Below are positions 25,190 through 36,925 of a stretch of DNA of 64,000 nucleotides, piece after piece. The stretch covers positions 1 through 64,000 of the forward strand of contig JAJYHX010000006.1 of the NCBI GenBank assembly GCA_021784575.1. Reading direction: 5' to 3'. The translations under genes were made by a program, and so were the position numbers. The stretch is from Nitrospirota bacterium. Lineage in GTDB: Bacteria; Nitrospirota; JACRHJ01. How positions within the stretch are numbered: the first letter of the stretch is position 1; every line of letters starts with the position of its first letter. The notes under the pieces were generated by a model. The model made no database searches, had not been told where the DNA came from, and worked only from the letters and a program-made list of their open reading frames with translations.

Positions 25190-26719
25190 CTACTTCTTCA
25201 GTTCCTTTTTCAATATCTTGCCGGCAGCGTTTGTCGGAAGGGCGTCCATGAACACCACGCGGCGCGGAAGCTTGTATAGCGCAAGACGCTCCTTAAGGAA
25301 CGACTTAAGCTCTTTTTCGGTCGCGGCGCGGCCTTCGTGCAGGGATACGAAGGCCTTCGGAACCTCTCCGCGGCCCTCGTCCAAGACCCCTACCACGGCG
25401 GCCTGGCGCACAGCGGGATGGGCGTAGAGCGCCTCCTCGATTTCCCTCGGATAGATATTCATGCCGTGCGATATTATAAGGTCCTTCTTCCTGTCCACTA
25501 TGAATATGTATCCGTCCACGTCGATGCGGCCCAGGTCGCCCGTATGAAGCCAGCCGTTTTTTAATGTCTCGGCCGTCGCTTCGGGCGCATTCAGGTATTC
25601 CCTCATGACGTTTGGCCCGCGGACGGCAATCTCGCCAACCTGCCCGCGCGGCAGTTCCGAGCCGTCCTCCGAGAGTATGCGCGCCTCCACGCCGGGCAGG
25701 GGCAGGCCGACGGAACCGGGCTTTCGCGCGCCGTCAAGCGGATTGCACGAGACGACCGGAGACGCCTCTGTCAGGCCGTATCCCTCCAGGAGCGGGATGG
25801 GATAGTTTTTTCCCCAGCGCGCAAGCGTATCCTGTGAAAGCGGGGCCGCGCCGCTCACGCAGAGCCGAAGCGGCAGGAGCCTCAATATCAGCCGTGGGAA
25901 GCGCCTCATCGACAGGAGGTTGTACACCGGCGGGATGGCTATGAAAAAAGACGCGCGGCCGAATATCACGGCCTTTATGACATTCGAGAAGGGTTTCACG
26001 GAGCGAAGGATTATTACGCTCGCCCCGACGGTTAAAGGCAGAAGCAGGCATACCATAAACGAAAACGCATGGAACATGGGTAGAAAAAGCAGAAAACGAT
26101 CCCTTCTCGTGACCTTGAACATATCTATACAGGAACGGGCGTTTGAAAGGAGGTTATCGTGCGTCAGCACGACGCCCTTGGGTTTTCCGGTCGTCCCGGA
26201 GGTGTAGAGAATGGCGGCGACCGGTTGACCGGCCTCATCGCCCTCACCCGGCGCTAAAGCTCCACCCTCTCCCGCAAGGGGCGAGGGGTTATCGTAAAGG
26301 CGCAATTTACCGCGCCCGCGAGCCAACTCTTCAAAAGCGCCCCCGGTTGAGATAATCTCTATGCCGCGCAGGTTCTTTGTCAAATCCATGAATTCCGGAG
26401 ACGTTACGAGTATTTTTGCCCCGCAGTCGGAAAGGATATATTCTATTTCCGGCGCTGTAAGGAAGGTATTCAGGGGGACGGCTGCGGCCCCGGCCTTGAC
26501 AATACCGAAGTATGCGACGGCGAATTCCGGCGAGTTGTTGAGCAGGATTGCGACAGCCCCGCCTCTTTTAATGCCAAGGGACGAAAGCGAGCCGGCAAAA
26601 GCCGAAGTCAGGCCGTCGAGCTCGCGGTAGGAAATCTTCCGGCCTTCAAACGAAAGCGCCGTCCTGGAAGGGTATTTTTTTGCGGTTAACTCAAGCTGTC
26701 CGCCAAGCGTAATGCTCAG
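25190..26719 (-). CDS. Acyl-CoA synthetase (AMP-forming), probable CTG start, with in-frame repeat insertion
   Basis: The protein has 509 residues if it starts at CTG 26717-26719. The adenylate-forming motifs are complete: YTSGTTGKPKGVVLTHDN, GYGLTEASPV, TGDLGRIDVDGYIFIVDRKKD, and the catalytic Lys in NAAGKILKKELKK. It would activate a fatty or other carboxylic acid to acyl-CoA. No ATG, GTG or TTG occurs in frame between the upstream TAG and codon 111, yet those codons encode a normal N-terminus (KYPSRTALSFEGRKISYREL, AVAYFGIVKAGA). CTG has AAAGGA 7 nt upstream. Before the P-loop, about residues 134-168 (PSPLAGEGG, PGEGDEAGQP) are encoded by intergenic-type repeats. It ends convergent with the HD-GYP gene. 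Confidence 0.85.
   Translation of the reverse strand: MSITLGGQLELTAKKYPSRTALSFEGRKISYRELDGLTSAFAGSLSSLGIKRGGAVAILLNNSPEFAVAYFGIVKAGAAAVPLNTFLTAPEIEYILSDCGAKILVTSPEFMDLTKNLRGIEIISTGGAFEELARGRGKLRLYDNPSPLAGEGGALAPGEGDEAGQPVAAILYTSGTTGKPKGVVLTHDNLLSNARSCIDMFKVTRRDRFLLFLPMFHAFSFMVCLLLPLTVGASVIILRSVKPFSNVIKAVIFGRASFFIAIPPVYNLLSMRRFPRLILRLLPLRLCVSGAAPLSQDTLARWGKNYPIPLLEGYGLTEASPVVSCNPLDGARKPGSVGLPLPGVEARILSEDGSELPRGQVGEIAVRGPNVMREYLNAPEATAETLKNGWLHTGDLGRIDVDGYIFIVDRKKDLIISHGMNIYPREIEEALYAHPAVRQAAVVGVLDEGRGEVPKAFVSLHEGRAATEKELKSFLKERLALYKLPRRVVFMDALPTNAAGKILKKELKK
26215..26322. repeat. Composite of three dispersed repeats inside the acyl-CoA synthetase gene
   Basis: From left to right: the mini-palindrome CCGGTTGACCGGC (26221-26233), a CCCTCTCCC/GGGGCGAGGGG palindrome (about 26262-26288), and a GGCGCAATTTACCGCGCCC element (about 26298-26316). 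All three types recur elsewhere in intergenic DNA of this window. Their combined length keeps the reading frame. Confidence 0.75.
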
Positions 26720-26807
26720 TTGAGGATCCTTTCGCTAAAAGGCCGTGGAATGTGTTCGTGGAAAAACAAGAACGGACGTGATTCGTGTTCGTAAAATCTA
26801 AATTTTT

Positions 26808-26853
26808 AAATTTCACCACGAACACGTGTTTTATCTTCACGAACACGTGTTCT
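26808..26853. repeat. Short tandem repeat CACGAACACGTGTT(T/C)TAT
   Basis: Two copies lie close together just after the 84-residue gene's stop region, and related words (CGTGTTCGTGATTCGTG) recur at 26775-26795 and 34966-34985. AACACGTGTT is palindromic, so this may be a small dispersed repeat or a binding site. Confidence 0.5.
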
Positions 26854-27106
26854 ATGCTTTTCCTCCCGGCCTCTCAGGTTTCTGAGCCCTCGCGGCCTCC
26901 ATGGCCCTGGCGGCCTTGTCGAAATCCTCCGGATGCACAAGTATTTTTATCTCGCCGATATTCCCGATGGAAACCGGTATCTGGGAGATCCTGGACGACT
27001 CGATGCGGCATGAAATGCCTTCATTCTCCAGAAAACCCCGGATAATCGTGGCCTCGGATTCGTCATAAGTAGTGTAAATGTCCGTCCACCGCTCTTTTTT
27101 TTCCAT
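26852..27106 (-). CDS. DUF2007-type small signal-transducing-like protein
   Basis: The protein has 84 residues. The core WTDIYTTYDESEATIIRGFLENEGISCRIES and the later IKILVHPEDFDKAARAM match the DUF2007 family, a small ferredoxin-like fold of unknown function, often fused to or near signalling proteins. A charged C-terminal tail follows. It stands alone between the acyl-CoA synthetase and the aldolase, transcribed away from the latter. The ATG lies behind a weak purine-rich site (GGGGAGGGG about 7 nt upstream). Confidence 0.75.
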   Translation of the reverse strand: MEKKERWTDIYTTYDESEATIIRGFLENEGISCRIESSRISQIPVSIGNIGEIKILVHPEDFDKAARAMEAARAQKPERPGGKA

Positions 27107-27203
27107 AGGCCCCTCCCCAAAAGCGAATTATATGCGTCTCAAAGACATACTGCAAGGAAAAGCTTGAAATTCCACTCGCCGACCATTATATTATAACATC
27201 CGG

Positions 27204-27232
27204 TTGGCAAAACCCGCCCTGCCTGCTATAAT
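27204..27232 (+). promoter_or_regulatory. Sigma-70 promoter of the aldolase operon
   Basis: TTGGCA (27204-27209), 17 nt, TATAAT (27227-27232). The gene start is 56 nt downstream with AGGAGG at normal spacing. Confidence 0.85.
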
Positions 27233-27287
27233 ATTGATTTTACGCTACATTCTTTCGCATTTACATATTCCACTATTAGGAGGGGTT

Positions 27288-28379
27288 ATGGGACTTACGC
27301 AGAACGCGCAAAAGCTGATGGACAGAAGGCCGCCGCAGGTAACGAAGAAACTGGGGAACGGCGCAAAGGCCCTCCTGGTTTCCTCCGACCCTATATTCCG
27401 CGCGCTCCGTGAGCACAAGGTAATAATCATGGCCTGCAATACGCGCATAAAACACGTCATACCCGGGATCATGCGGGCGGCTGAAGACCTGGACGCGATT
27501 GTCGCATTCGAGCTTGCGAAGTCGGAAGGGAACCTTAAGGGCGGGTATACCGGGATGGACCCGTATATATTCTTCGACACCCTTATGGACTATGCCGAAA
27601 GGACGAAGTTCACGAAGCCGTTCTTCATCCACGGCGACCACGTAACGACGAAATCGAAGGACCCGGAGATAATCGCGGACTCCAGGGCGCTCATCAAGGC
27701 GGAGCTCGACGCCGGATATACCTCCATCGCCATAGACGCCTCGTTCAACCAGATACCGGATAACATCATCGTTACGACCACCCTTGGCAAGGACGTCATG
27801 GCGGCGGGCGCGGGGCTGGAGGTCGAGGTGGGCGAGATAAAGTCCGTCGGCTACGAGGGCGAGATAACGACTGTCGAGGAAGGCGTTGACTTTATCTCCG
27901 GCCTTGAGGCAGGCGGCGTAAGGCCGAACCTGCTTGCCGTAAATAACGGCTCCAAGCACGGGAACTACCTGCCGGGCGAGGAAGTCCATATCGACCTGAA
28001 ACGCACGGGAGAGGTGTATAACGCCATAAAGAAGTGGGGCGTGAACATTGCCCAGCACGGCATCACCGGCACCCCGCTTGAACTGGTCGGCCAGTTCGCG
28101 GACTACGGCATCAGGAAGGGCAACGTCGGCACGAACTGGCAGAACATCGCCCACCAGGGCCTGCCCGCCGACCTCATGCAGGCCATGCGCGACTGGGCGA
28201 AGAAAGAGAACAAGGACATAAAGTTCGCCACAAAGCAGTTCTATAAGGAAATCGACAACATCCCGGAAGCGAGCAAAAAGAAAATCGAGCAGACGGCGTA
28301 CGATTCGGCGATTGCGTTCATCACGGCCTTCCGCGCGAAGGGAACGGCGGCGCTGTTCCTGGAGAGCGGGGTGGTTTAA
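27288..28379 (+). CDS. Class II fructose-bisphosphate aldolase family protein
   Basis: The protein has 363 residues and a TIM-barrel class II aldolase fold. Zinc-ligand regions are recognisable: FIHGDHV near residue 113, the Glu-rich AAGAGLEVEVGEIKSVG near 170-186, AVNNGSKHGNY near 220 and NIAQHGITGTPLE near 254. It probably condenses or cleaves fructose 1,6-bisphosphate with triose phosphates, though ketose-bisphosphate specificity within this family varies. ATG 27288 is supported by TTAGGAGGGG. The next gene (TldD/PmbA type) starts on the last base of its stop. Confidence 0.85.
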   Translation: MGLTQNAQKLMDRRPPQVTKKLGNGAKALLVSSDPIFRALREHKVIIMACNTRIKHVIPGIMRAAEDLDAIVAFELAKSEGNLKGGYTGMDPYIFFDTLMDYAERTKFTKPFFIHGDHVTTKSKDPEIIADSRALIKAELDAGYTSIAIDASFNQIPDNIIVTTTLGKDVMAAGAGLEVEVGEIKSVGYEGEITTVEEGVDFISGLEAGGVRPNLLAVNNGSKHGNYLPGEEVHIDLKRTGEVYNAIKKWGVNIAQHGITGTPLELVGQFADYGIRKGNVGTNWQNIAHQGLPADLMQAMRDWAKKENKDIKFATKQFYKEIDNIPEASKKKIEQTAYDSAIAFITAFRAKGTAALFLESGVV

Positions 28380-29698
28380 TGCTCCAATACATTACCGATG
28401 CTCTGAAAGCGCGCAAAGACTTTTCCGCCTGGCAGGTGATGAAGGCGGCAAAACGCAGCCACCAGCTCTTCCTCATCCGCGGGGACGTGGAATCCGTCCG
28501 GCGCGTGGACACGGTGAAATATTACGTTACCGTGCATCAGGAGCGGGAAGAGGCCGGGAAGAAGGTCCTGGGCGAGTCGAGCTTTGTATTCCTCGAGGGC
28601 GACGACATCGCCCCGAAGCTCGACCTCGCATCCGAGATGGCATCCCGCGTATCGAACCAGCCCTGGCTTCTGCCCGGACCCGACCAGAGATTCATGGGCG
28701 CGGAGATAAAGGACAATTCGATTGCCGTCAGCCCGGACAAGATAATCCGGAAGGTAAAGGAGGAAATACTGCATACCGTGGAGGGGCTTGAGGCCGGTCT
28801 GCCCGAGGCCGGTCTGCCGGCTGTGCGGCTTTCGTCCTCGGAGCTTTTCGCGGACTATACCGAATATGAGCTTGTAAACTCGCTCGGCCTGAATGTCTCT
28901 TCCGCGGATACCGAGATGCTCTTCGACTTCGTCCTTCTGACAGGCGAAGGGCACGGCGAGGTGGAGTCTTCCGGGTTCAAAACCTGCCGGTTTTACAAAG
29001 ACCTGCATGTCGGTGAGACGCTTCGGAAGTATGCGCAGTACGCGCGTGATTCACTCACGGCGGCCCTGCCGGATAACAGGAAGGCGGACGTGGTCTTCGC
29101 CGAGGAGGCCCTGGATACGCTTTTCAACGCCTTCATCGCCCACGCCGGAGGGTCGTCGGCATACCAGGGCTGGAGCAGGTTCGAGAAGGACAGGCCCGCA
29201 ATAGAGAATCCGGAGGGCGAGCTCCTGACCATGTTTTCCAACCCCCAGCTTCCCGGAATGATGAAAAGCGGGCCCTTCGACGACACCGGCCTCGCAAGGA
29301 AGCGCGTGGAGGTTATCCGGGAGAACATATTCAAAAAGCGGACGCTCGACAAGCGATACTCGGACTACCTGGGCCAAGAGCCGACGGGCGCGTTTGCCAA
29401 TGTGGAGGTGGAGACGGGGGCCGGTAAAATGGACGAATTGCTGTCCGACGGAACCTATTTATTGCTCCGTTTCTCCACGTTCGAGCCGAACCCCGTAACC
29501 GGGAACTTCTCCGGCGAGATACGCACGGGCTATCGCGTCGAGGGCGGTAAACGCATACCGATCAAGGGCGGGAGCGTCTCCGGCGTCATCCAGGACGCCT
29601 TCCGCCGGGCGTGGTTCTCCTCCGAGAAGGTTACCCGCGCAGCCTACCGAGGCCCCGCCGGCGTGAAGCTAATGGGACTGGATTTGGCGGGAGAGTAG
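28379..29698 (+). CDS. TldD/PmbA family protein (TldE-like)
   Basis: The protein has 439 residues. The C-terminal two thirds carry family landmarks: PGMMKSGPFDDTGLARKR, then DELLSDGTYLLLRFSTFEPNPVTGNFSGEIRTGYR near 365-395 and PIKGGSVSGVIQDAF near 403. TldD/TldE form a heterodimeric metalloprotease that trims unfolded or leader peptides. The HExxxH zinc site belongs to TldD and none is seen here, so this is the TldE-like partner. It overlaps the aldolase stop (TAATG). Residues near 138-146 contain a repeated EAGLP encoded by tandem GAGGCCGGTCTGCC copies. Confidence 0.8.
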   Translation: MLQYITDALKARKDFSAWQVMKAAKRSHQLFLIRGDVESVRRVDTVKYYVTVHQEREEAGKKVLGESSFVFLEGDDIAPKLDLASEMASRVSNQPWLLPGPDQRFMGAEIKDNSIAVSPDKIIRKVKEEILHTVEGLEAGLPEAGLPAVRLSSSELFADYTEYELVNSLGLNVSSADTEMLFDFVLLTGEGHGEVESSGFKTCRFYKDLHVGETLRKYAQYARDSLTAALPDNRKADVVFAEEALDTLFNAFIAHAGGSSAYQGWSRFEKDRPAIENPEGELLTMFSNPQLPGMMKSGPFDDTGLARKRVEVIRENIFKKRTLDKRYSDYLGQEPTGAFANVEVETGAGKMDELLSDGTYLLLRFSTFEPNPVTGNFSGEIRTGYRVEGGKRIPIKGGSVSGVIQDAFRRAWFSSEKVTRAAYRGPAGVKLMGLDLAGE

Positions 29699-29749
29699 TT
29701 CCAAGTTATACATTAACTCCCCAAAAGTTAATCGCCCGTCTTCTATAAG

Positions 29750-29778
29750 TTGCTTTTTCCAAATTAAAAAACTATAAT
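29750..29778 (+). promoter_or_regulatory. Sigma-70 promoter of alaS
   Basis: TTGCTT (29750-29755), 17 nt, TATAAT (29773-29778), with a leader of about 60 nt before the TTG start. Confidence 0.85.
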
Positions 29779-29843
29779 CTTCCTTGGATGTTAGGGGGGC
29801 AGGCCCTCCTTTTGCCGAATTCCGTTATAAGGAGACATAAACC

Positions 29844-32486
<2,643 letters not shown>

Positions 32487-32505
32487 ATAATTCCGGAGGT
32501 GGCCC

Positions 32506-32832
32506 ATGATGTATGACATGGTAAGGAAGGCGCTTCTCGCCGGGCTTGGAATGCAGGAGAAGGTCAAGGAGTTTGTAGACGACCTCGTTAAAAAGGGCGA
32601 GCTTAACGAGCGCGAGGGCGCGAAGCTGATGAAGGAGTGGATGGAGCGTGCGAAAAGCTCGACGGATGACATGGGCAGAATGGCCTCGGATGGTCTCGGA
32701 GCGGCGTTCGACAAGATGAACCTGGCGAGCCGGGACGAGATGAACGCGCTGTCCAGGAAGGTCCAGCAGCTCTCCGTCCGTGTAAAGAAGCTGGAGGCGG
32801 AGATAAAGACAGGTCACGAGGACGTTGCGTAA
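32506..32832 (+). CDS. Phasin-like (PhaF/PhaI-type) coiled-coil protein
   Basis: The protein has 108 residues. The N-terminus MYDMVRKALLAGLGMQEKVKEFVDDLVKKGELNEREGAKL matches the polyhydroxyalkanoate granule-associated (phasin) domain. A heptad coiled coil follows from about residue 65 to the end (LSRKVQQLSVRVKKLEAEIK). Such proteins coat granules, but many members occur in bacteria without a PHA synthase and may act as scaffolds. GGAGG lies 7 nt before the ATG. The UbiB kinase gene follows after 6 nt, so they are probably co-transcribed. Confidence 0.75.
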   Translation: MMYDMVRKALLAGLGMQEKVKEFVDDLVKKGELNEREGAKLMKEWMERAKSSTDDMGRMASDGLGAAFDKMNLASRDEMNALSRKVQQLSVRVKKLEAEIKTGHEDVA

Positions 32833-32838
32833 ATATAA

Positions 32839-34536
32839 ATGCCCTTAAGCTCATTTATTCTCGGACGACGCTACAAGAATATAGCCAGGCTCAGGCACAT
32901 CGCCCAGGTATTCCTGGGCAAGGGTTTCGGTCATATAATCGCCCAGGCGGGGCTTTCGCGCGCCCTTCCGTTCCGCCGCAGGTTCGCAAAGGCAATCCCG
33001 GAGCCTGAGAGAAGCTCCATCCCGTCCCGGCTCCGCGAGGCGTTCGAGGAGCTTGGCCCCACCTTCATAAAGCTCGGACAGGTCCTGTCGGGCCGTCCGG
33101 ACCTCATCACCGCCCTCTACGCAAACGAATTCAAAAAGCTCCAGGACGAAGTGCCGCCGTTCCCGTTCGATGAGGCCAGGGCCATAATCGAGACGGAGCT
33201 TGGCGCGCCGCTCGAAGAACTCTTCGCCTCCTTCGAGAAGACTCCGGCCGCAGCCGCATCCATAGCCCAGGTGTACTATGCGACCCTCCCGGACGGCACG
33301 GAAACGGTCGTGAAGGTGCAGAGGCCGAATATCCAGGAAAACATAGAGCAGGACATCCAGATTATGAGGGCGGTCGCGGCGCTCCTCGAAAAGCATGTCC
33401 CGGAGGCGCGCGTATACAACCCGACCGCAATAGTCGAGGAGTTCGCCCGCACCGTGCGCCGCGAGATGGACTTCGGCATGGAGGCGGACAACGCGCTGAA
33501 GCTCGCGGAAAGCTTCAGAGACAGCAAGACGATATACATACCCCGCATATTCGGCGCCCATTCCAGCAAAAAGGTGCTGACGATGGAGAGGCTGACCGGG
33601 ATACGGATAGACATGGTGGCCGAGCTCGACGCCGCGGGGTTCGACCGCCATGTCCTCGCAAATAACGGCACGAACGCATTCTTCAAGCAGGTCTTCGACG
33701 ACGGATTCTTCCATGCGGACCCGCACCCCGGCAATATGTTCGTTATGGCTGACGGCAGGATAGGGCTGGTGGATTTCGGCATTGTCGGAAGGCTCTCGGA
33801 GGAAAACCGCGAGGTGATAGCGGACACGTTCCTTGCCCTTGTCAACAAGGACTTCGACAAGCTCGTGCGGCAGTATATAGACATGGGTTTCGTCTCGGAC
33901 GACGCAGACCTCGATGACTTCAAGCGCGGGTTCAAGGCGGATCTGGTTGACCTCATAGAGCCGCTCTATGCCAAGAGGCTGGGACAGATAAAGCTCTCCG
34001 ACTACCTTGAGCGGATTACCGCATTGGCGACAAAACACGGGCTTCGGTTCCCGCGCGAGCTCATACTCATGAACAAGGCGCTTCTTACCATGGAAGGCCT
34101 TGGAAGAGAGCTCGACCCGGACTTCGACGTCATGGAGGCGGCGCGGCCCTACGCCCATAAGCTGGTGGCCGGGAAATACGCGCCCGGGAAGATTGCGAAG
34201 AAGATCGGGCGGGTCGCCGAAGACCAGGCGGACTTCTACCTGCACCTGCCGCGCCACTTGAGGACGATTATCAGGAAGATAATCAAGGAAGACCTGAAGA
34301 TGAACCTGGAGATAGTTCACCTCCAGAGGTTCATCACGGAGTTCGACCGCTCCACGAACAGGGTGTCCTTCGCGCTTATAATCACCGGGATAATAATCGC
34401 CTCCTCGGTCATAATACACGCGGGCAGGGGCAAGCTCATGTTCGGCTATCCCTCGCTTGGAATCGTCGGCTACCTCGTCGCGGTATTTCTCGGACTGTGG
34501 CTCGTCTGGGGCATAATCCGCTCCGGAAGGCTGTAA
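32839..34536 (+). CDS. ubiB: UbiB/AarF (ABC1/ADCK) family atypical kinase
   Basis: The protein has 565 residues. ABC1-kinase motifs are LGPTFIKLGQVLSGRPDLI near residue 73 (KxGQ), AAAASIAQVY near 136, VKVQRPN near 154, the catalytic region FFHADPHPGNMFV near 292 and LVDFGIVG near 312. Two C-terminal helices anchor it in the membrane. Family members support quinone biosynthesis through ATPase or lipid-kinase activity. A menaquinone-based respiratory chain feeding Qmo would be a plausible client, which is inference. ruvX overlaps its stop. Confidence 0.9.
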   Translation: MPLSSFILGRRYKNIARLRHIAQVFLGKGFGHIIAQAGLSRALPFRRRFAKAIPEPERSSIPSRLREAFEELGPTFIKLGQVLSGRPDLITALYANEFKKLQDEVPPFPFDEARAIIETELGAPLEELFASFEKTPAAAASIAQVYYATLPDGTETVVKVQRPNIQENIEQDIQIMRAVAALLEKHVPEARVYNPTAIVEEFARTVRREMDFGMEADNALKLAESFRDSKTIYIPRIFGAHSSKKVLTMERLTGIRIDMVAELDAAGFDRHVLANNGTNAFFKQVFDDGFFHADPHPGNMFVMADGRIGLVDFGIVGRLSEENREVIADTFLALVNKDFDKLVRQYIDMGFVSDDADLDDFKRGFKADLVDLIEPLYAKRLGQIKLSDYLERITALATKHGLRFPRELILMNKALLTMEGLGRELDPDFDVMEAARPYAHKLVAGKYAPGKIAKKIGRVAEDQADFYLHLPRHLRTIIRKIIKEDLKMNLEIVHLQRFITEFDRSTNRVSFALIITGIIIASSVIIHAGRGKLMFGYPSLGIVGYLVAVFLGLWLVWGIIRSGRL

Positions 34537-34979
34537 TGGGTGAGGTTTTGCGTGTCATCGGACTTGATCTTGGCGAAAAGACCATAGGCGTCGCGGTATC
34601 GGATGGGCTTGGGATAACGGCCCAGGGCGTATGCGTCATAAGACGGCAGTCCAAAGAAAAAGATTTTGCGGCCCTTGCAAAAATTATTGCCGAATACGAC
34701 ATAAATAGTATTATAATCGGGCTTCCTATGAATATGAACGGCTCGCTGGGGCCGCAGGCGGAAAAGGCGCTTGCATTCGCCGGGGCGGCAAGGCAGCGTT
34801 TCGGCCTGCCGGTCGAGACGACCGACGAGAGGCTCACCACGGCGCTTGTCCAGAAGGCTCTCATAGAGGGCGGCGCCTCGCGCGCGAAGAGGAAGACGGT
34901 AATCGACATGCTCGCGGCGCAGGTAATCCTCCAGGGCTGGCTGGACAGGAAAAGACGCGAACAAAAAACGTGTTCGTGA
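34536..34979 (+). CDS. ruvX: YqgF/RuvX-type Holliday junction resolvase
   Basis: The protein has 147 residues. The RNase H-like fold shows VIGLDLGEKTIGVAVSD near residue 6 (first acidic residue), IIGLPMNMNGSLGPQA near 67, and TTDERLTTALVQKAL near 98 with later D residues in KTVIDMLAAQVILQGWLD. It processes the 5' end of pre-16S rRNA in E. coli and resembles Holliday junction resolvases. It starts on the final base of the ubiB stop (TAATG). A longer frame from 34497 lies within ubiB and is not favoured. Confidence 0.92.
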   Translation: MGEVLRVIGLDLGEKTIGVAVSDGLGITAQGVCVIRRQSKEKDFAALAKIIAEYDINSIIIGLPMNMNGSLGPQAEKALAFAGAARQRFGLPVETTDERLTTALVQKALIEGGASRAKRKTVIDMLAAQVILQGWLDRKRREQKTCS

Positions 34980-35040
34980 TTCGTGGGTTCCCGGCCGACT
35001 CATACGGGAAATTACGCATTGAAGTTTCTTTAGGCGCTGG

Positions 35041-36909
35041 ATGAAGTCCTTTTACGCTACAGGCAAGAAGACATGTTTTTTTTTGCTGTTGCTGGCCGCC
35101 GCGGCAATCCCCGCCGCCTGCGCGCACCATCCGGCCGCGCCCTCCGTCATGCCCGCCGCCGTAAGGCAGGCCCCGGCCTCGCATAAAAAATCCGCTCCCG
35201 ATATAAACTGGGTTCAGTGGTCGAGCGCCGCATTTGCAAGGGCCAGGGCCGAGGACAGGCTGGTATTCATCGAAATATCTTCGAGGTGGAGCGCATGGCA
35301 TGGACAGCTCGACAAAAGCCTATCCTCAGACCCGGCGGCTGCACAGACAATAGAAAAGGATTACATACCGATATACGTGGATGCCGACAGAAGGCCCGAC
35401 ATATACGCCCGGTATGGGCGGCGGGGGTTGCCTTCCCTGTCCGTTCTGAACCCGGGCGGCTACGTCCTTGCCGTCGCTTCCGCCATGACGGAGCCGGAGC
35501 TTAAAAACCTGCTCGTCACGCTCGCAAGGAATTACGCGGGGAACAAGGCCGTCATAGACAAGGCTCTGAAGGCCTCCTCGGAAGCCCCGCGCGCGGAAAA
35601 GCCGGTGGAATCGTATCCCATAAACATACTGCCGTCAATCTCTCTTTCGGCCCTGGCTGGGGTATGGGACAACTCCTACGGAGGCATAGGGAACGGGAAG
35701 AAGTTCCCCATGCCGGACATGCTCGACTTCCTGACATATCTCTCGGCGCACCCGGAGTTCTGGAAGGGAACCGACCCGGCTCCGCTTGCCAGGGCCGCGC
35801 TCGACGGCATGGCGGCGGGTCTTTACGACGGTTCCGAGGGAGGGTTTTACAGGTATTCGGACACGCCGGACTGGAGAAGCCCGCACAAGGAGAAGCTCCT
35901 GGGTTTAAACGCGGGACTTATGTCTGCCTATTTCGCCGCGTACGAACAATATAAAAACAGGAAATACCTCGAAGTCGGAAAGTCCTGCGCCCGTTTCCTC
36001 GACGAATATCTCCTGGATAGAAAAGCGGGCGCGTTCATGAACAGCAGGAGCGCAGGCCCCGGCGTTTCGGGTCCCGGCGCCGGGATAACGACGGACGGGA
36101 CGCTCTTCGCGGACGCAAACGGGGGGGCGGCCCTGGCCTTCCTTGAGGCGTACCGGGCGACGGGCAAAAAGGAATATCTGAAGACGGCGCTAAGCGCGCT
36201 GGATTATATAATGGATAATCTATATAATAAGAATATGGGCGTCCTGCATTACAGGGGCGCGGACAGGAATGTGCTGGCCCTGTCCGACCAGGTCATGCCG
36301 GGCCTTGCGGCGGCGCGCGCATATGAAGCCACCGCGGATAAAAAATACCTGGACTTCGCCGTGAAGGTTGCGGGAATTTGCGATAGGGAATTTTACGACC
36401 CCAAGGGACTCGGTTACTATGGCTTCTGGTATGCTTCCAGGCCAATCGGCCTGCTCGGTAACAGAAAGAAGCCGCAGGATGAGAACGCAAGGATGAGCGA
36501 GCTTTTGCTCAAGCTTCATTTCCTTGCCGGACGCGGCGGATACGAAAGCCGGGCGAGGGAGACGCTGCTCCCTTTTATACCGGCCATCCGGAAATACCCG
36601 GCATGGTCCGCCCCGGCGGCCCTTGCCGCGGCGAGGATATGCTCCAGGACTTACGAGTTCTACGTAACGGGCAGGGAGTCGGCCCCGGGGTTTTCGGAGC
36701 TGCTCAGGAAATCCTATAAGTTCGGGTGCCCGGACAGGGTGGTTGTGCCGCTCGACACGACGATTGACAAAGACCGGCTCGACCGCCTGGGCTACAAGCC
36801 CGGGAAAACGTCCATACTTTACGTGTGTTCGGAAGACGTCTGTTTTCCGCCTGTCAGGCCGGGAGAGAGCATGGAGAAGGTCCGCGCGCTTCTTGAGAAG
36901 CCGCGGTAA
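35041..36909 (+). CDS. YyaL/DUF255-like lipoprotein lacking the CxxC of its thioredoxin-like domain
   Basis: The protein has 622 residues. A lipoprotein signal (LLLLAAAAIPAAC, Cys27) leads into a thioredoxin-like domain (about 55-170), then an (alpha/alpha)6-type barrel of the spermatogenesis-associated 20/YyaL group (VWDNSYGGIGNGKKFPMPDMLDF near 207; GLYDGSEGGFYRYSDTPDW near 260). In the usual family the segment is STCHWCHVM. Here residues 81-87 read SRWSAWH, so both redox cysteines are gone. Family members are normally cytoplasmic, while this one is exported. Function is unknown. A 62-residue ScdA-N gene follows. Confidence 0.8.
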   Translation: MKSFYATGKKTCFFLLLLAAAAIPAACAHHPAAPSVMPAAVRQAPASHKKSAPDINWVQWSSAAFARARAEDRLVFIEISSRWSAWHGQLDKSLSSDPAAAQTIEKDYIPIYVDADRRPDIYARYGRRGLPSLSVLNPGGYVLAVASAMTEPELKNLLVTLARNYAGNKAVIDKALKASSEAPRAEKPVESYPINILPSISLSALAGVWDNSYGGIGNGKKFPMPDMLDFLTYLSAHPEFWKGTDPAPLARAALDGMAAGLYDGSEGGFYRYSDTPDWRSPHKEKLLGLNAGLMSAYFAAYEQYKNRKYLEVGKSCARFLDEYLLDRKAGAFMNSRSAGPGVSGPGAGITTDGTLFADANGGAALAFLEAYRATGKKEYLKTALSALDYIMDNLYNKNMGVLHYRGADRNVLALSDQVMPGLAAARAYEATADKKYLDFAVKVAGICDREFYDPKGLGYYGFWYASRPIGLLGNRKKPQDENARMSELLLKLHFLAGRGGYESRARETLLPFIPAIRKYPAWSAPAALAAARICSRTYEFYVTGRESAPGFSELLRKSYKFGCPDRVVVPLDTTIDKDRLDRLGYKPGKTSILYVCSEDVCFPPVRPGESMEKVRALLEKPR

Positions 36910-36925
36910 GCGAGGCGGGAAGGAC

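Noticed and set aside
32851-34419. 522-codon frame antisense to ubiB
   Set aside because: Shadow frame; the ubiB motifs on the plus strand leave no doubt.
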